Source: CAYGLV01 sp964351025 (GTDB lineage Bacteria; Actinomycetota; Thermoleophilia; Gaiellales; Gaiellaceae). Taken from it: DNA of 64,000 bases. The position numbers and the translations under genes are program-made. Below, in pieces: positions 1 through 7,928 of the stretch. The stretch is taken from NCBI GenBank assembly GCA_964351025.1, contig CAYGLV010000006.1, positions 5,451 through 69,450 on the forward strand. The letters run 5' to 3'. The notes under the pieces are model-generated. The model saw only the letters and a list, made by a program, of their open reading frames with translations, did no database searches and was not told the DNA's origin. Numbering within the stretch: the first letter of the stretch is position 1; each line of letters starts with the position of its first letter.

Positions 1-1132
1 TCCCGGCTCCGGCCTGCAGGCCGGCGACGCCGTCGTGGAGCACGATCGTGCGGATCGCGATGCACGTGTCCATCGTCCCGCCCGGGAGGACATAGCCGAC
101 CGCGCCGGCGTAGGGGCCGCGCCGGTAGCCCTCGAGCTCGCTCACGATCTGCATCGCACGCACCTTCGGCGCCCCCGAGACGGTGCCGGCGGGGAAGCAG
201 GCGCGCAGGAGGTCGTACGGCGAGACGCCCTCGGCCAGCGCGCCCGCGACCTCGGAGACGAGGTGGACGACGTGCGAGTAGCGCTCGGGCTGGAGGAAGC
301 TCTCGACGCGCACCGTGCCGGGGCGGCAGACGCGCGAGAGGTCGTTGCGGCCGAGGTCGACGAGCATGGTGTGCTCCGCGCGGTCCTTCTCGGAGGCGAG
401 TAGCCGCTCGATGTCGCCGGCGCCCGGCTGTGTCGTCCCGGCGATCGGGTTGAGGCTCGCGCGGCCGCCCTCGCACTTGACGAGCGTCTCGGGGGACGAG
501 CCGATCAGCGCGAGCCCTTCCAGCTCCAGCAGGAAGAGGTACGGCGAGGGGTTGACGCGGCGCAGCGCCCGGTAGAGCTGGAGGGCCGAGGCCGAGGTGG
601 GCCGCAGGGCGCGTTGCGAGAGGACGACCTGGAACGCGTCGCCGGCCCGAATGAGGTCTTTGATCCTGTCCACGCCTGTCTCGTAGTCGGCCTGCGGAGG
701 GAAGCGGCGCGTGGGCCCGGCCGCGGTTGCAGGTGACGGGAGCGGGGGGAGAGGGCCGGCGAGCAGCTCGGCGATCTCCTGCGCGTCGCCTACGAGCACG
801 TCTGCCGTACCGGAGCCGTGGTCGTAGCGCAGGAGCGTGTCGGCGACGATGAAGCTGCTCTCGGGCAGGCCCGCTCCTGCGCCGGGCAGCGGCACCGTCG
901 GCTCCAGCTCCGCGGCGTGGTCGTAGGCGAGGTAGCCGACGACCGGCGCCCCGAGCGCCTCCGCCTCGTCGAACGAGACGATGCGCGAGCCCGCGCCCAT
1001 GAACGAGTGGCGGCCGAGGCGGCCGTGCTCGACCGACTCGAGCAGGAAGCTCGCCTGCCCGGCGCCGCGCAGGCGGAGGTACGCCCCAAGGGGGGTGAGG
1101 AGGTCGGTCGGTATGCGGGTCGTCTGTGTCAT
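1..1132 (-). CDS. trpE: Anthranilate synthase component I, C-terminus cut by window edge
   Basis: Converts chorismate with glutamine-derived ammonia to anthranilate, the first step of tryptophan synthesis, in the cytosol. About 377 codons are visible from ATG at 1132 and the frame is still open at position 1. Visible family motifs are the N-terminal LLES tryptophan-binding element (about residue 31), the chorismate-binding stretches FQVVLSQR, PIAGT and LVDLGRNDLSRV, and FPAGTVSGAPK. LLES, together with the Trp-codon leader upstream, favours TrpE over the related PabB. No Shine-Dalgarno site lies close to the ATG: the U-tract of the terminator ends only a few bases before it, and a GAGGG about 14 nt upstream sits inside the terminator hairpin. 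Downstream trp genes would lie beyond the left edge. Confidence 0.93.
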   Translation of the reverse strand, partial: MTQTTRIPTDLLTPLGAYLRLRGAGQASFLLESVEHGRLGRHSFMGAGSRIVSFDEAEALGAPVVGYLAYDHAAELEPTVPLPGAGAGLPESSFIVADTLLRYDHGSGTADVLVGDAQEIAELLAGPLPPLPSPATAAGPTRRFPPQADYETGVDRIKDLIRAGDAFQVVLSQRALRPTSASALQLYRALRRVNPSPYLFLLELEGLALIGSSPETLVKCEGGRASLNPIAGTTQPGAGDIERLLASEKDRAEHTMLVDLGRNDLSRVCRPGTVRVESFLQPERYSHVVHLVSEVAGALAEGVSPYDLLRACFPAGTVSGAPKVRAMQIVSELEGYRRGPYAGAVGYVLPGGTMDTCIAIRTIVLHDGVAGLQAGAG

Positions 1133-1136
1133 GGGA

Positions 1137-1161
1137 ACGAAAAAGACCCTCACGGGTCTTT
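1137..1161 (-). terminator. trp attenuator (intrinsic terminator)
   Basis: A perfect 8-bp stem pairs AAAGACCC (1161-1154) with GGGTCTTT (1149-1142) around a 4-nt loop and runs into TTTTTCGTT. It lies between the leader peptide and trpE. Placement, perfect pairing and U-tract make it the terminator half of an attenuator. Confidence 0.82.
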
Positions 1162-1162
1162 G

Positions 1163-1219
1163 GAGCGGAACGGGCTGTGTCGCGCCGGGTCAGACCCGGC
1201 GCAGGCTCCCGCCCCGCTC
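1163..1219 (-). promoter_or_regulatory. trp leader RNA nested hairpins (attenuator control stems)
   Basis: In the transcript the leader codons GAG CGG GGC GGG (1219-1208) can pair with the segment at 1174-1163 in a 12-bp stem that includes two G-U pairs. This stem encloses a perfect 9-bp hairpin (1202-1194 with 1190-1182) around the leader stop codon. The outer stem ends one base before the terminator. The segment CGGGTCT (1198-1192) is also complementary to AGACCCG (1159-1153), which covers most of the terminator 5' arm, so it can serve as a 7-bp antiterminator that excludes the inner hairpin. Which pairings win under Trp starvation cannot be settled by eye. Confidence 0.7.
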
Positions 1220-1258
1220 GCGGCGCCAGGCCCACCAGGCACGCGGGGTGAGAGTCAT
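1190..1258 (-). CDS. trpL: trp operon leader peptide (22 aa, Trp-Trp-Ala-Trp)
   Basis: A short ORF of 22 codons starts with ATG at 1258 and ends with TGA at 1192-1190, 57 nt before trpE. Codons 8, 9 and 11 are TGG, giving the run AWWAW in an otherwise Arg/Gly-rich peptide. Three Trp codons within four are the hallmark of ribosome-mediated attenuation. The start lies 7 nt after a TACGCT -10 box, so the mRNA probably begins at or just before the ATG and no Shine-Dalgarno site is present. The stop codon lies inside a perfect 9-bp hairpin. No protein function is expected: translation itself is the sensor of charged tRNA-Trp. Confidence 0.85.
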   Translation of the reverse strand: MTLTPRAWWAWRRERGGSLRRV

Positions 1259-1265
1259 CGGACGG

Positions 1266-1293
1266 AGCGTAGCCGAACTGCGGCCCGGGTCAA
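1266..1293 (-). promoter_or_regulatory. Promoter of the trp leader transcript
   Basis: On the minus strand TTGACC (1293-1288) and TACGCT (1271-1266) are separated by 16 bp, close to the housekeeping sigma consensus. The expected start point is about 1260-1258, on or just before the leader ATG. Confidence 0.65.
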
Positions 1294-1408
1294 GCCGTCA
1301 TGGGCGGCGCAGCTATCGGATCTCGGGGCATGCGCCCGACTCGTGGCGGCCTTCGCGCGCCGCCTCGAGCCGGGCATGTCGTTCCTGCGCTGAAGGACGA
1401 GCGCAGGC

Positions 1409-1723
1409 CTACGCGTGAACCGCCGTGCGCACCTCCTGGAGCACGACCTCGTAGTGGTCGACCGCAGGCGTCCCGGTGGAGCCGAGCTCCTTCGCCGCCT
1501 GGGCGCGGACCTTGTTCGCGGCCTCCTCGCTCGCGCGCAGCGACTCCTGGGTGTCCCAGAGCGTGATCACGAGCGACTTGCCCGTCTCGCGATCGATCAG
1601 CCCGAGGACTCCTGAGAAGCCGTCGAGCTGCTTGATCTGGGGGAGGACCTGCGACTCGAGAATCGAGACGGCCTCATCGACCTTCTCGCGGGAACCGACA
1701 ATTGTGCTCGCGCGTGCGAACAT
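1409..1723 (-). CDS. Antibiotic biosynthesis monooxygenase (ABM) domain protein
   Basis: A 104-residue protein of the dimeric ferredoxin-like ABM type: the N-terminal MFARAST strand, a helix with EKVDEAVSILESQVLPQIK, then GFSGVLGLIDRETGKSL and a WDTQESLRASEEAANKVR segment fit the family's one-domain pattern. Members are heme-degrading or small quinol monooxygenases, or stress proteins with no known substrate, so the exact reaction is unknown. The start at 1723 is supported by a strong GAGGAGG site about 7 nt upstream. It is divergent from the thiolase and may share its upstream region. The reading frame continues upstream of the ATG without a stop, but that extension is an antisense shadow of the thiolase. 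Confidence 0.8.
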   Translation of the reverse strand: MFARASTIVGSREKVDEAVSILESQVLPQIKQLDGFSGVLGLIDRETGKSLVITLWDTQESLRASEEAANKVRAQAAKELGSTGTPAVDHYEVVLQEVRTAVHA

Positions 1724-1813
1724 CAACCACCTCCTCAGCCGATATCTCGTAGCAATGGATACTAATACGTTTTGGTGCAAAGTGGAAGAGCGCACGTCGG
1801 CTACGCTGCTGCG

Positions 1814-2965
1814 GTGAGCCGCTCCGTCATCGTCTCCGCCGTCCGTACGCCCTTCGGCAAGCTTGGTGGCGGACTCGCGAGGCACTCCGGGACTGAGCTC
1901 GGCTCGATCGCAATCCGTGCGGCGCTCGAGCGCTCCGGGCTCGAGCCGGCCGAGGTCGAGTACGTGATCATGGGCCAGGTGCTGCAGGCGGGGGCGGGTC
2001 AGGCGCCCGCGCGGCAGGCGGCGATCGGCGCCGGACTGCCGAAGGAGGTGCCTGCGGACACCGTGAACAAGGTGTGCGCCTCCTCGATTCGCGCCCTCGA
2101 GATCGCCGACGCGATGATCCGCGCCGGCGAGCACCGGCTGGTCGTCACCGGCGGCATGGAGTCGATGTCGAACGCGCCGTACCTGCTCAGGAAGGCGCGC
2201 TTCGGCTACCGGCTCGGCGACGGTGAGCTCGTGGACGCGATGATCTTCGACGGGCTGCGCTCGACGTTCGACGGGCTCCACATGGTCGCCCAGAACGCGG
2301 GCGTCTCCCGCGAGCTGGGGATCACGCGCGAGGCGCAGGACGTCTGGGCGTACCGGTCGCACCAGCGTGCCGCGGCCGCTCAGGCGGAGGGCCGCTTCGC
2401 GGACGAGCTCGTCCCCGTCGGCGACGTGACGGCGGACGAGTCGGTGCGCCCGGACACGACGCTCGAGAAGCTCGCCTCGCTGCAGCCTGTGTTCGACCCC
2501 GAAGGGACGACGACGGCCGGAAACGCCCCCGGCGTGAACGACGGCGCCTCGTGCGTGATCGTCGCGTCCGAGGAGTTCGCGCGGGAGCGTGGCCTCGAGG
2601 TGCTCGCGACGATCGTCGCGCAAGGCTACGTCGCCGACGACTTCGCCTATCTCGCGCGGACGCCCGCCAATGCGGCCGCCCAGGCGCTCGCGAAGGCGGG
2701 CAAGACGATCGCCGACGTGAGGCGGGTCGAGATCAACGAGGCGTTCGCCTCGGTCGCCTCGCACTCGACGCAGCTGCTCGGGGCCGACGAGGAGATCGTG
2801 AACGTGAACGGCGGAGCGATCGCGCTCGGCCACCCGATCGGCGCCTCCGGCGGGCGCATCGTCGGCACGCTGGTGCACGAGCTCCGGCGGAGCGGGGGCG
2901 GTCTGGGCCTGGCCGCCATCTGCTCGGGCGGCGGCCAGGGCGACGCGCTCCTGATCGACGTCTAG
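1814..2965 (+). CDS. Acetyl-CoA C-acyltransferase (thiolase)
   Basis: Degradative or biosynthetic thiolase II, acting on acetoacetyl-CoA or 3-ketoacyl-CoA in the cytosol. The 383-residue length is typical. The nucleophile is Cys88 in NKVCASS, His340 lies in GHPIGASGGR and the second active-site cysteine is Cys370 in CSGGGQGDA. I place the start at GTG 1814, where VSRSVIVSAVRTPFG matches the conserved thiolase N-terminus; TACGCT lies 6 nt upstream. It is convergent with the BNR-repeat gene and shares the stop tetranucleotide CTAG at 2962-2965. With the dehydrogenases at 4217 and 5082 it completes a beta-oxidation set. Confidence 0.95.
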   Translation: MSRSVIVSAVRTPFGKLGGGLARHSGTELGSIAIRAALERSGLEPAEVEYVIMGQVLQAGAGQAPARQAAIGAGLPKEVPADTVNKVCASSIRALEIADAMIRAGEHRLVVTGGMESMSNAPYLLRKARFGYRLGDGELVDAMIFDGLRSTFDGLHMVAQNAGVSRELGITREAQDVWAYRSHQRAAAAQAEGRFADELVPVGDVTADESVRPDTTLEKLASLQPVFDPEGTTTAGNAPGVNDGASCVIVASEEFARERGLEVLATIVAQGYVADDFAYLARTPANAAAQALAKAGKTIADVRRVEINEAFASVASHSTQLLGADEEIVNVNGGAIALGHPIGASGGRIVGTLVHELRRSGGGLGLAAICSGGGQGDALLIDV

Positions 2966-3798
2966 CCGGCGACCGGCTGCCAGGTCGTGCCGCCGTCGCC
3001 GCTCCGGTAGAGCGTGCGGTCGAAGGCGACGACATAGGCGATCCTCGGCGCTCCCGGCGCCCAGGCGATCGGTCCGGTATCCGCGCCGAGGCGGAGCACC
3101 TGCTTCCACGTGCGGCCTCCGTCGAGCGAGCGAAGCACTCCCGGCCCGGAGGCGAGCACGAGCTTCGGGTCGCCGGGCGCGACGGCGAAGCCCCGCACCT
3201 CGGCCCGGACGGTTCCGGCCCAGGTCTTCCCTCCATCGCGGCTGGCGAGGACGAGCCGGCGCTGCGCATCGGCGGCGAGGATCGTGCCGTCGCCGAGCAC
3301 GGCGAGGCCGAACACCGAGTCGCCGACCGCGCGCGACACGGGCGAGAAGCTCGCGCCGCCGTCGCGGGAGCGGTAGAGACCCTCTCCGGCGACGGCCGCG
3401 TACAGCGTCAGCGAGGATCGCGGATCCACGGCGAACCCGTGCAGATCGAGGTGCGGCAGACCGCGAGGGCGGATGTCACGCCACGTGACCCCGCCGTCGG
3501 TGCTGCGGGCGAGGACGTTGTGACCGGCGGCCCAGACCGTGAGGCCGCCCGCCCGGGCGAGATTCATCGCATCCTTGCCGCCGAGCGAGTACTTCGTCCA
3601 CGTCCTGCCGCCGTCACGGGACCGGAACAGGCCGTCGTGGGTGCCCAGCAGCACGTCTCGCGCGTCGGCGGGCGAGACGAGCAGCGAGTGGTAGTCGGGC
3701 GCACGCGGTAGGCTGCCGCCCCCGTCGCGACGGCTGAGCTCGACGGCCACGAGCGCGAGGACGGCGAAGGCGAGGAGCGCGAACCGGCCGCGGCTCAT
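2962..3798 (-). CDS. Exported BNR/sialidase-like repeat (Ycf48-like) protein
   Basis: A 278-residue protein with a single N-terminal membrane segment (RFALLAFAVLALVAVEL, residues 4-20) followed by repeated SRDGGRTW, STDGGVTW, SRDGGASF, SRDGGKTW, SLDGGRTW and SGDGGTTW Asp-box motifs. These mark a BNR-type beta-propeller like the photosystem assembly factor Ycf48 and exo-sialidases, but no catalytic assignment is possible. Its start overlaps the arsC stop as ATGA (3795-3798), so it is probably translationally coupled to ArsC. The propeller is expected outside the membrane. Its stop overlaps the thiolase stop. Confidence 0.8.
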   Translation of the reverse strand: MSRGRFALLAFAVLALVAVELSRRDGGGSLPRAPDYHSLLVSPADARDVLLGTHDGLFRSRDGGRTWTKYSLGGKDAMNLARAGGLTVWAAGHNVLARSTDGGVTWRDIRPRGLPHLDLHGFAVDPRSSLTLYAAVAGEGLYRSRDGGASFSPVSRAVGDSVFGLAVLGDGTILAADAQRRLVLASRDGGKTWAGTVRAEVRGFAVAPGDPKLVLASGPGVLRSLDGGRTWKQVLRLGADTGPIAWAPGAPRIAYVVAFDRTLYRSGDGGTTWQPVAG

Positions 3799-4199
3799 GG
3801 CCAGGCGACGAGCTCGGCGAGGAGGGCCTGCACGCGCGCGTCGATCTCGTCGCGGATCCGGCGCACCGTCACGATGTCCTTGCCTTCCGGGTCCTCGAGC
3901 AGCCAGTCCTCGTACCGCTTGCCGGGGAAGACGGGACACGCGTCACCGCAACCCATCCTGATCACGACGTCGGCGGCGCGCACATGCTCGTCGGCGAGCT
4001 TCATCGGGATCTCATTGCTCGCGTCGATGTCGAGCTCGGCGAGCGCCGCGACGACGACGGGGTTGGTCGCGGAGGCCGGCATGCTGCCCGCGGAGCGGAC
4101 GGCGACGCGGCCCTGCGCGTGGCGCTCGAGCAGCGTCGCGGCCATTCGGCTGCGGCCGGCGTTGTGAACACAGACGAAAAGCACCTCGGGAACGGTCAT
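3795..4199 (-). CDS. arsC: Arsenate reductase, thioredoxin-coupled type
   Basis: A 134-residue protein of the low-molecular-weight phosphatase fold that reduces arsenate to arsenite. The CX5R loop is at Cys10-Arg16 (CVHNAGR), and Cys84 and Cys88 in MGCGDACPVF provide the redox relay of the thioredoxin-coupled ArsC class, followed by the usual PGKRYEDWLLEDP. No ars operon repressor or arsenite pump is next to it; the only partner is the coupled BNR-repeat gene. It is divergent from the 3-hydroxyacyl-CoA dehydrogenase across 17 bp. Confidence 0.92.
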   Translation of the reverse strand: MTVPEVLFVCVHNAGRSRMAATLLERHAQGRVAVRSAGSMPASATNPVVVAALAELDIDASNEIPMKLADEHVRAADVVIRMGCGDACPVFPGKRYEDWLLEDPEGKDIVTVRRIRDEIDARVQALLAELVAWP

Positions 4200-4216
4200 G
4201 CCACTAGGCTACCGCC

Positions 4217-5065
<849 letters not shown>

Positions 5066-5081
5066 CGTAAGATCGCCCGCA

Positions 5082-6239
5082 ATGGACTTCGCGCTCACCG
5101 ACGAGCAGCGGGGGATCCAGACGCTCGCGCGGGAGGTCGCCGAGGCGGAGATCGCGCCGAACGCCGCCGCCTGGGACCGGGAGCGCCGGTTCCCTACAGA
5201 AACGATCGGCAAGCTCGGCGAGTTGGGGCTGATGGGCGTCTGCGTTCCCGAGGCCTACGGCGGAGCGGGCGCGGACTTCCTCTCCTACATCCTCGTCCTC
5301 GAGGAGCTCTCGCGCGCGGACGCGGGTATCGGGGTCACCGTCGCCGTGCACACGAGTGCCGCGACGCTGCCGATTCTCGCCTTCGGCACCGACGAGCAGA
5401 AGGAGCGCTTCGTTCCTCCGCTCGCCCGGGGCGAGCAGATCGGCGCCTTCGCACTCACCGAGCCCGGCTCGGGTTCCGATGCCGGCGCTCTACGCACGGC
5501 GGCGGTGGCCGACGGCGACGGCTGGACGATCTCCGGCTCGAAGCAGTGGATCACGAACGGCTCGTACGCCGGCATCTTCCTGGTCTTCGCTCGCACCGAT
5601 CCTGCGACGAACGGGCCGCGCGGCGTCTCGGCGTTCCTGCTCGACGCCGAGCACGTCACGATCACCCGCGAGGAGGAGAAGCTCGGCCTCAACTCGTCCT
5701 CCACCGCGGATCTCGTCCTCGACGGCGCCCGCGTCGGCCGCGATCGGCTGCTGCACGTGGAGAACAGGGGCTTCCAGGTGGCGATGGCGACGCTCGACGG
5801 TGGTCGGATCGGCATCGCGGCCCAGGCGGTCGGGATCGCGCAGGCGGCCCTCGACGTGGCGCGCGCATTCGCGCTCGAGCGGCGCGCCTTCGGCCAGCGC
5901 ATCGGTGACTTCCAGGCGATCCAGTGGAAGCTCGCCGACATGGCGACCGAGATCGACGCGGCCCGCCTGCTCACGTACCGCGCGGCCTGGCTGAAGCAGG
6001 AGGGCCGGCCGCACACGGCCGAGGGCGCGAAGGCGAAGCTCTTCGCTTCCGAGATGGCGCGGCGTCAGACCGCCGAGGCGATCCAGGTGCTGGGCGGGTA
6101 CGGCTACACGAAGGAGTTCCCCGTCGAGCGCTACTACCGCGACGCGAAGGTGACCGAGATCTACGAGGGCACGAGCGAGGTGCAGCGGATCGTGATCGCG
6201 CGCGATCTGCTCAAGCAGGCGGAGAAGGCCGTTGGCTAG
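5082..6239 (+). CDS. Acyl-CoA dehydrogenase
   Basis: FAD enzyme of 385 residues introducing the alpha-beta double bond into acyl-CoA and passing electrons to ETF. Signatures are FALTEPGSGSDAGALRT, KQWITNGSYA, QAVGIAQAALD and YGYTKEFPVERYYRDAKVTEIYEGTSEVQR, whose YEGT glutamate is the catalytic base in short- and medium-chain members. TAAGAT lies 8 nt before the ATG. The 3' end overlaps the adenosyltransferase start by 8 nt. Chain-length preference cannot be read from the sequence. A second paralogue is at 59971. Confidence 0.95.
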   Translation: MDFALTDEQRGIQTLAREVAEAEIAPNAAAWDRERRFPTETIGKLGELGLMGVCVPEAYGGAGADFLSYILVLEELSRADAGIGVTVAVHTSAATLPILAFGTDEQKERFVPPLARGEQIGAFALTEPGSGSDAGALRTAAVADGDGWTISGSKQWITNGSYAGIFLVFARTDPATNGPRGVSAFLLDAEHVTITREEEKLGLNSSSTADLVLDGARVGRDRLLHVENRGFQVAMATLDGGRIGIAAQAVGIAQAALDVARAFALERRAFGQRIGDFQAIQWKLADMATEIDAARLLTYRAAWLKQEGRPHTAEGAKAKLFASEMARRQTAEAIQVLGGYGYTKEFPVERYYRDAKVTEIYEGTSEVQRIVIARDLLKQAEKAVG

Positions 6240-6801
6240 GCGGAGAGACGAGCCCGTTCGTCTGACGCGGATCTACACGCGCGGTGGCGACACGGGGGAG
6301 ACGTCGCTCGGCGACGGCTCGCGGGTCTCCAAGCTCGACCCGCGTATCGCCGCGTACGGGGCCGTTGACGAGCTGAACTCGGCGCTCGGCGCCGTTCTCG
6401 CCGGCGTGGTCCCGGATGAGTTGCGGCCATCGCTCGAACGGATCCAGAACGAGCTCTTCGATGCGGGTGCCGACCTTTCGGTGCCCCGCGCCGTCCCTGA
6501 CCGGCTGCGGATCGGTCAGGCCGCGGTGGACGGGCTGGAGGCACTCTGCGACAGCTTCAACGACGCTTTGCCGGAGTTGCGCAGCTTTGTCCTTCCCGGC
6601 GGGACCGAGGCGGCGGCGCGGCTGCACGTCGCGCGCACCGTCTGCCGGCGCGCCGAGCGCGACGCACTCGCTGCCGACGTCAACCCACTCGTTCTCGTCT
6701 ACCTGAACCGGCTGTCGGACCTGCTCTTCATCCTCGCTCGGGCGGCGAACGCGGCCGCTGGGCGAGCGGAGCCGCTCTGGAAGCCTGGTGCCTCGGGCTA
6801 G
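6232..6801 (+). CDS. Cob(I)yrinic acid a,c-diamide adenosyltransferase, PduO type
   Basis: Transfers adenosyl from ATP to cob(I)alamin to make adenosylcobalamin, the cofactor of the methylmalonyl-CoA mutase at 12358/16298. The N-terminal TRIYTRGGDTGETSLGDG and AAYGAVDELNSALG motifs and the helix RTVCRRAERD identify the PduO/MMAB family; 189 residues is normal. The start is TTG 6232, inside the preceding gene's 3' end, with GGAGAAGG a few bases upstream; no better start precedes the conserved TRIYTRGG. Confidence 0.93.
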   Translation: MARRRDEPVRLTRIYTRGGDTGETSLGDGSRVSKLDPRIAAYGAVDELNSALGAVLAGVVPDELRPSLERIQNELFDAGADLSVPRAVPDRLRIGQAAVDGLEALCDSFNDALPELRSFVLPGGTEAAARLHVARTVCRRAERDALAADVNPLVLVYLNRLSDLLFILARAANAAAGRAEPLWKPGASG

Positions 6802-6836
6802 CGGCCGGCGGCTCGGTTCCTCGATCGATCCTTCTC

Positions 6837-6859
6837 TTCGCGCCCACCCTCGGGGCGAA
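6837..6859. terminator. Possible terminator after the adenosyltransferase gene
   Basis: An imperfect hairpin pairs TTCGCGCCC with GGGGCGAA (one bulge) in the 125 bp between the plus-strand adenosyltransferase and the minus-strand pseudogene. There is no long U-tract, so this is a weak call. Confidence 0.3.
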
Positions 6860-6926
6860 TCTCTTCGTGGGCCTCCAGCCCGTCGTCCCAGGCTCGCCGC
6901 TCGAGCTTACCGGAGCTGTCCGCTTG

Positions 6927-7180
6927 CTAGCTCTGGCCATGGCTGTCGCTCAGCTTGAGCACGGCCTGCGTCAGCGAGGCGGTCAGCGCCCGCATCTCCA
7001 CTGCGGCGGACTGGAGCGCGTCGGTCGAGGCCGCCTGGCTCTGCATGACCGGGGTATGGCTGCGGAGGTGGTCGTCGTACTCGCCGATCGCATCGGCGAG
7101 CTCGTGCATCGTCGGACGCACGTCCTCGCTCGAGTGGGCGGCGCGGTCTCTTTCCTCTTCGAGCTTCGGCGAAGTCGGTC
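6927..7180 (-). pseudogene. Decayed remnant of a SipW-type signal peptidase tail domain
   Basis: The minus strand encodes 64 residues open from 7121 (TMHELADAIGEYDDHLRSH...) that align with residues 314-369 of the signal peptidase at 7929. The match continues upstream as SSEDV and KLEEE, then shifts frame: the peptidase has gacttcgcgaagctc where this copy has gacttcgccgaagctc, an extra C near 7168. The DF of DFAKLEEE is therefore in another frame, and a TAG at 7191-7193 closes the KLEEE frame. No peptidase catalytic part is present. I infer an old tail-to-tail duplication of the peptidase gene of which only the 3' end survives. A translated 64-residue fragment cannot be excluded. Confidence 0.72.
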
Positions 7181-7214
7181 GGCAGCGTGTCTAACGCTCA
7201 CGCGAGCATTAGCT

Positions 7215-7853
7215 CTACCTGACCGTCGCGTAGAACGCGGGCGCGTAGGTTCCGCTGCCGCCCGCGCTCGCCGCCCACGCAGTCCACGTTCCGCCGGGAT
7301 CGATCGTGATGTCGTACATCGCGCCCGGAGCGAGCGCGAGCGTGAGGCTTCCGTCCGTGTGAGTCAGGAAGAGCGGCTTCGTCGACGCCCGGCGCCAGTC
7401 GGAGGTCGTGGCGGCGTCTGTCGAGCTCCAGACCCCGACCGGGAGGAGGAGCGCCGAGTAGGAGTGGGCGAGCGCGGCCAGGTTCGTGACGTGGAGACTG
7501 ACGTGCACGACGCGCGTCGCTTTCCGCGCGTCGACGACGTAAAGGTCGCCTCCCCGCGAGACTTCGCCCGTCGTGCCCGGCGTGGGCGTCCAGGCCGGGG
7601 CCTGCAGGCCGGAGATGCGACCGTTTGGGCCGATCGCGGTCGTGTACCGCAGCGACCGCACGCCGACGGGCACGGGAGCGCCCTTCGCGAGTGTATAGAG
7701 CATGTTCGAGCCGCCCGCCGCGACGGTCGCCGACGCCGACTGGCTCTCGGCGGTGAAGGAGAGCGCAGAGGCGATCAGCGCGCCCAGGATCGCGGCGAGT
7801 GCGATCGCGACGCGGCGCCTGCGGCGGAGCGGTGCGGTGGTGCGGCTTTCCAC
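7215..7853 (-). CDS. Exported protein of the SipW island, paralogue A
   Basis: A 212-residue protein of unknown function. An Arg-rich N-terminus (RRRRRVA) and a hydrophobic stretch at about 14-35 form a signal or anchor segment; the rest is Ser/Thr/Ala-rich and predicted extracytoplasmic. It shares with the protein at 9887 the series VRSLRYT, PAWTPTPGTTGEV, GDLYVVDA, VTNLAALAHSYSALLLPV and MYDITIDPGGTW, so the two are paralogues. It follows the signal peptidase gene on the same strand after 75 nt carrying two CCCC-N5-GGGG palindromes. Start taken as GTG 7853. A fibre or matrix subunit is plausible from context only. Confidence 0.72.
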   Translation of the reverse strand: MESRTTAPLRRRRRVAIALAAILGALIASALSFTAESQSASATVAAGGSNMLYTLAKGAPVPVGVRSLRYTTAIGPNGRISGLQAPAWTPTPGTTGEVSRGGDLYVVDARKATRVVHVSLHVTNLAALAHSYSALLLPVGVWSSTDAATTSDWRRASTKPLFLTHTDGSLTLALAPGAMYDITIDPGGTWTAWAASAGGSGTYAPAFYATVR

Positions 7854-7888
7854 ACCGCTTGGATCGGCTCAGCCGGTGCAGGCTATGT

Positions 7889-7925
7889 CCCCTGTTCGGG
7901 GCGCGGGCGCTTCCCCGATTCGGGG
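7889..7925. promoter_or_regulatory. Paired CCCC-N5-GGGG palindromes upstream of paralogue A
   Basis: CCCCTGTTCGGGG (7889-7901) and CCCCGATTCGGGG (7913-7925) are two 13-bp dyads spaced 24 bp centre to centre, 36-72 nt before the start at 7853. The arrangement looks like a dimeric operator pair or a short structured leader. No regulator is assigned. Confidence 0.4.
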
Positions 7926-7928
7926 TCG

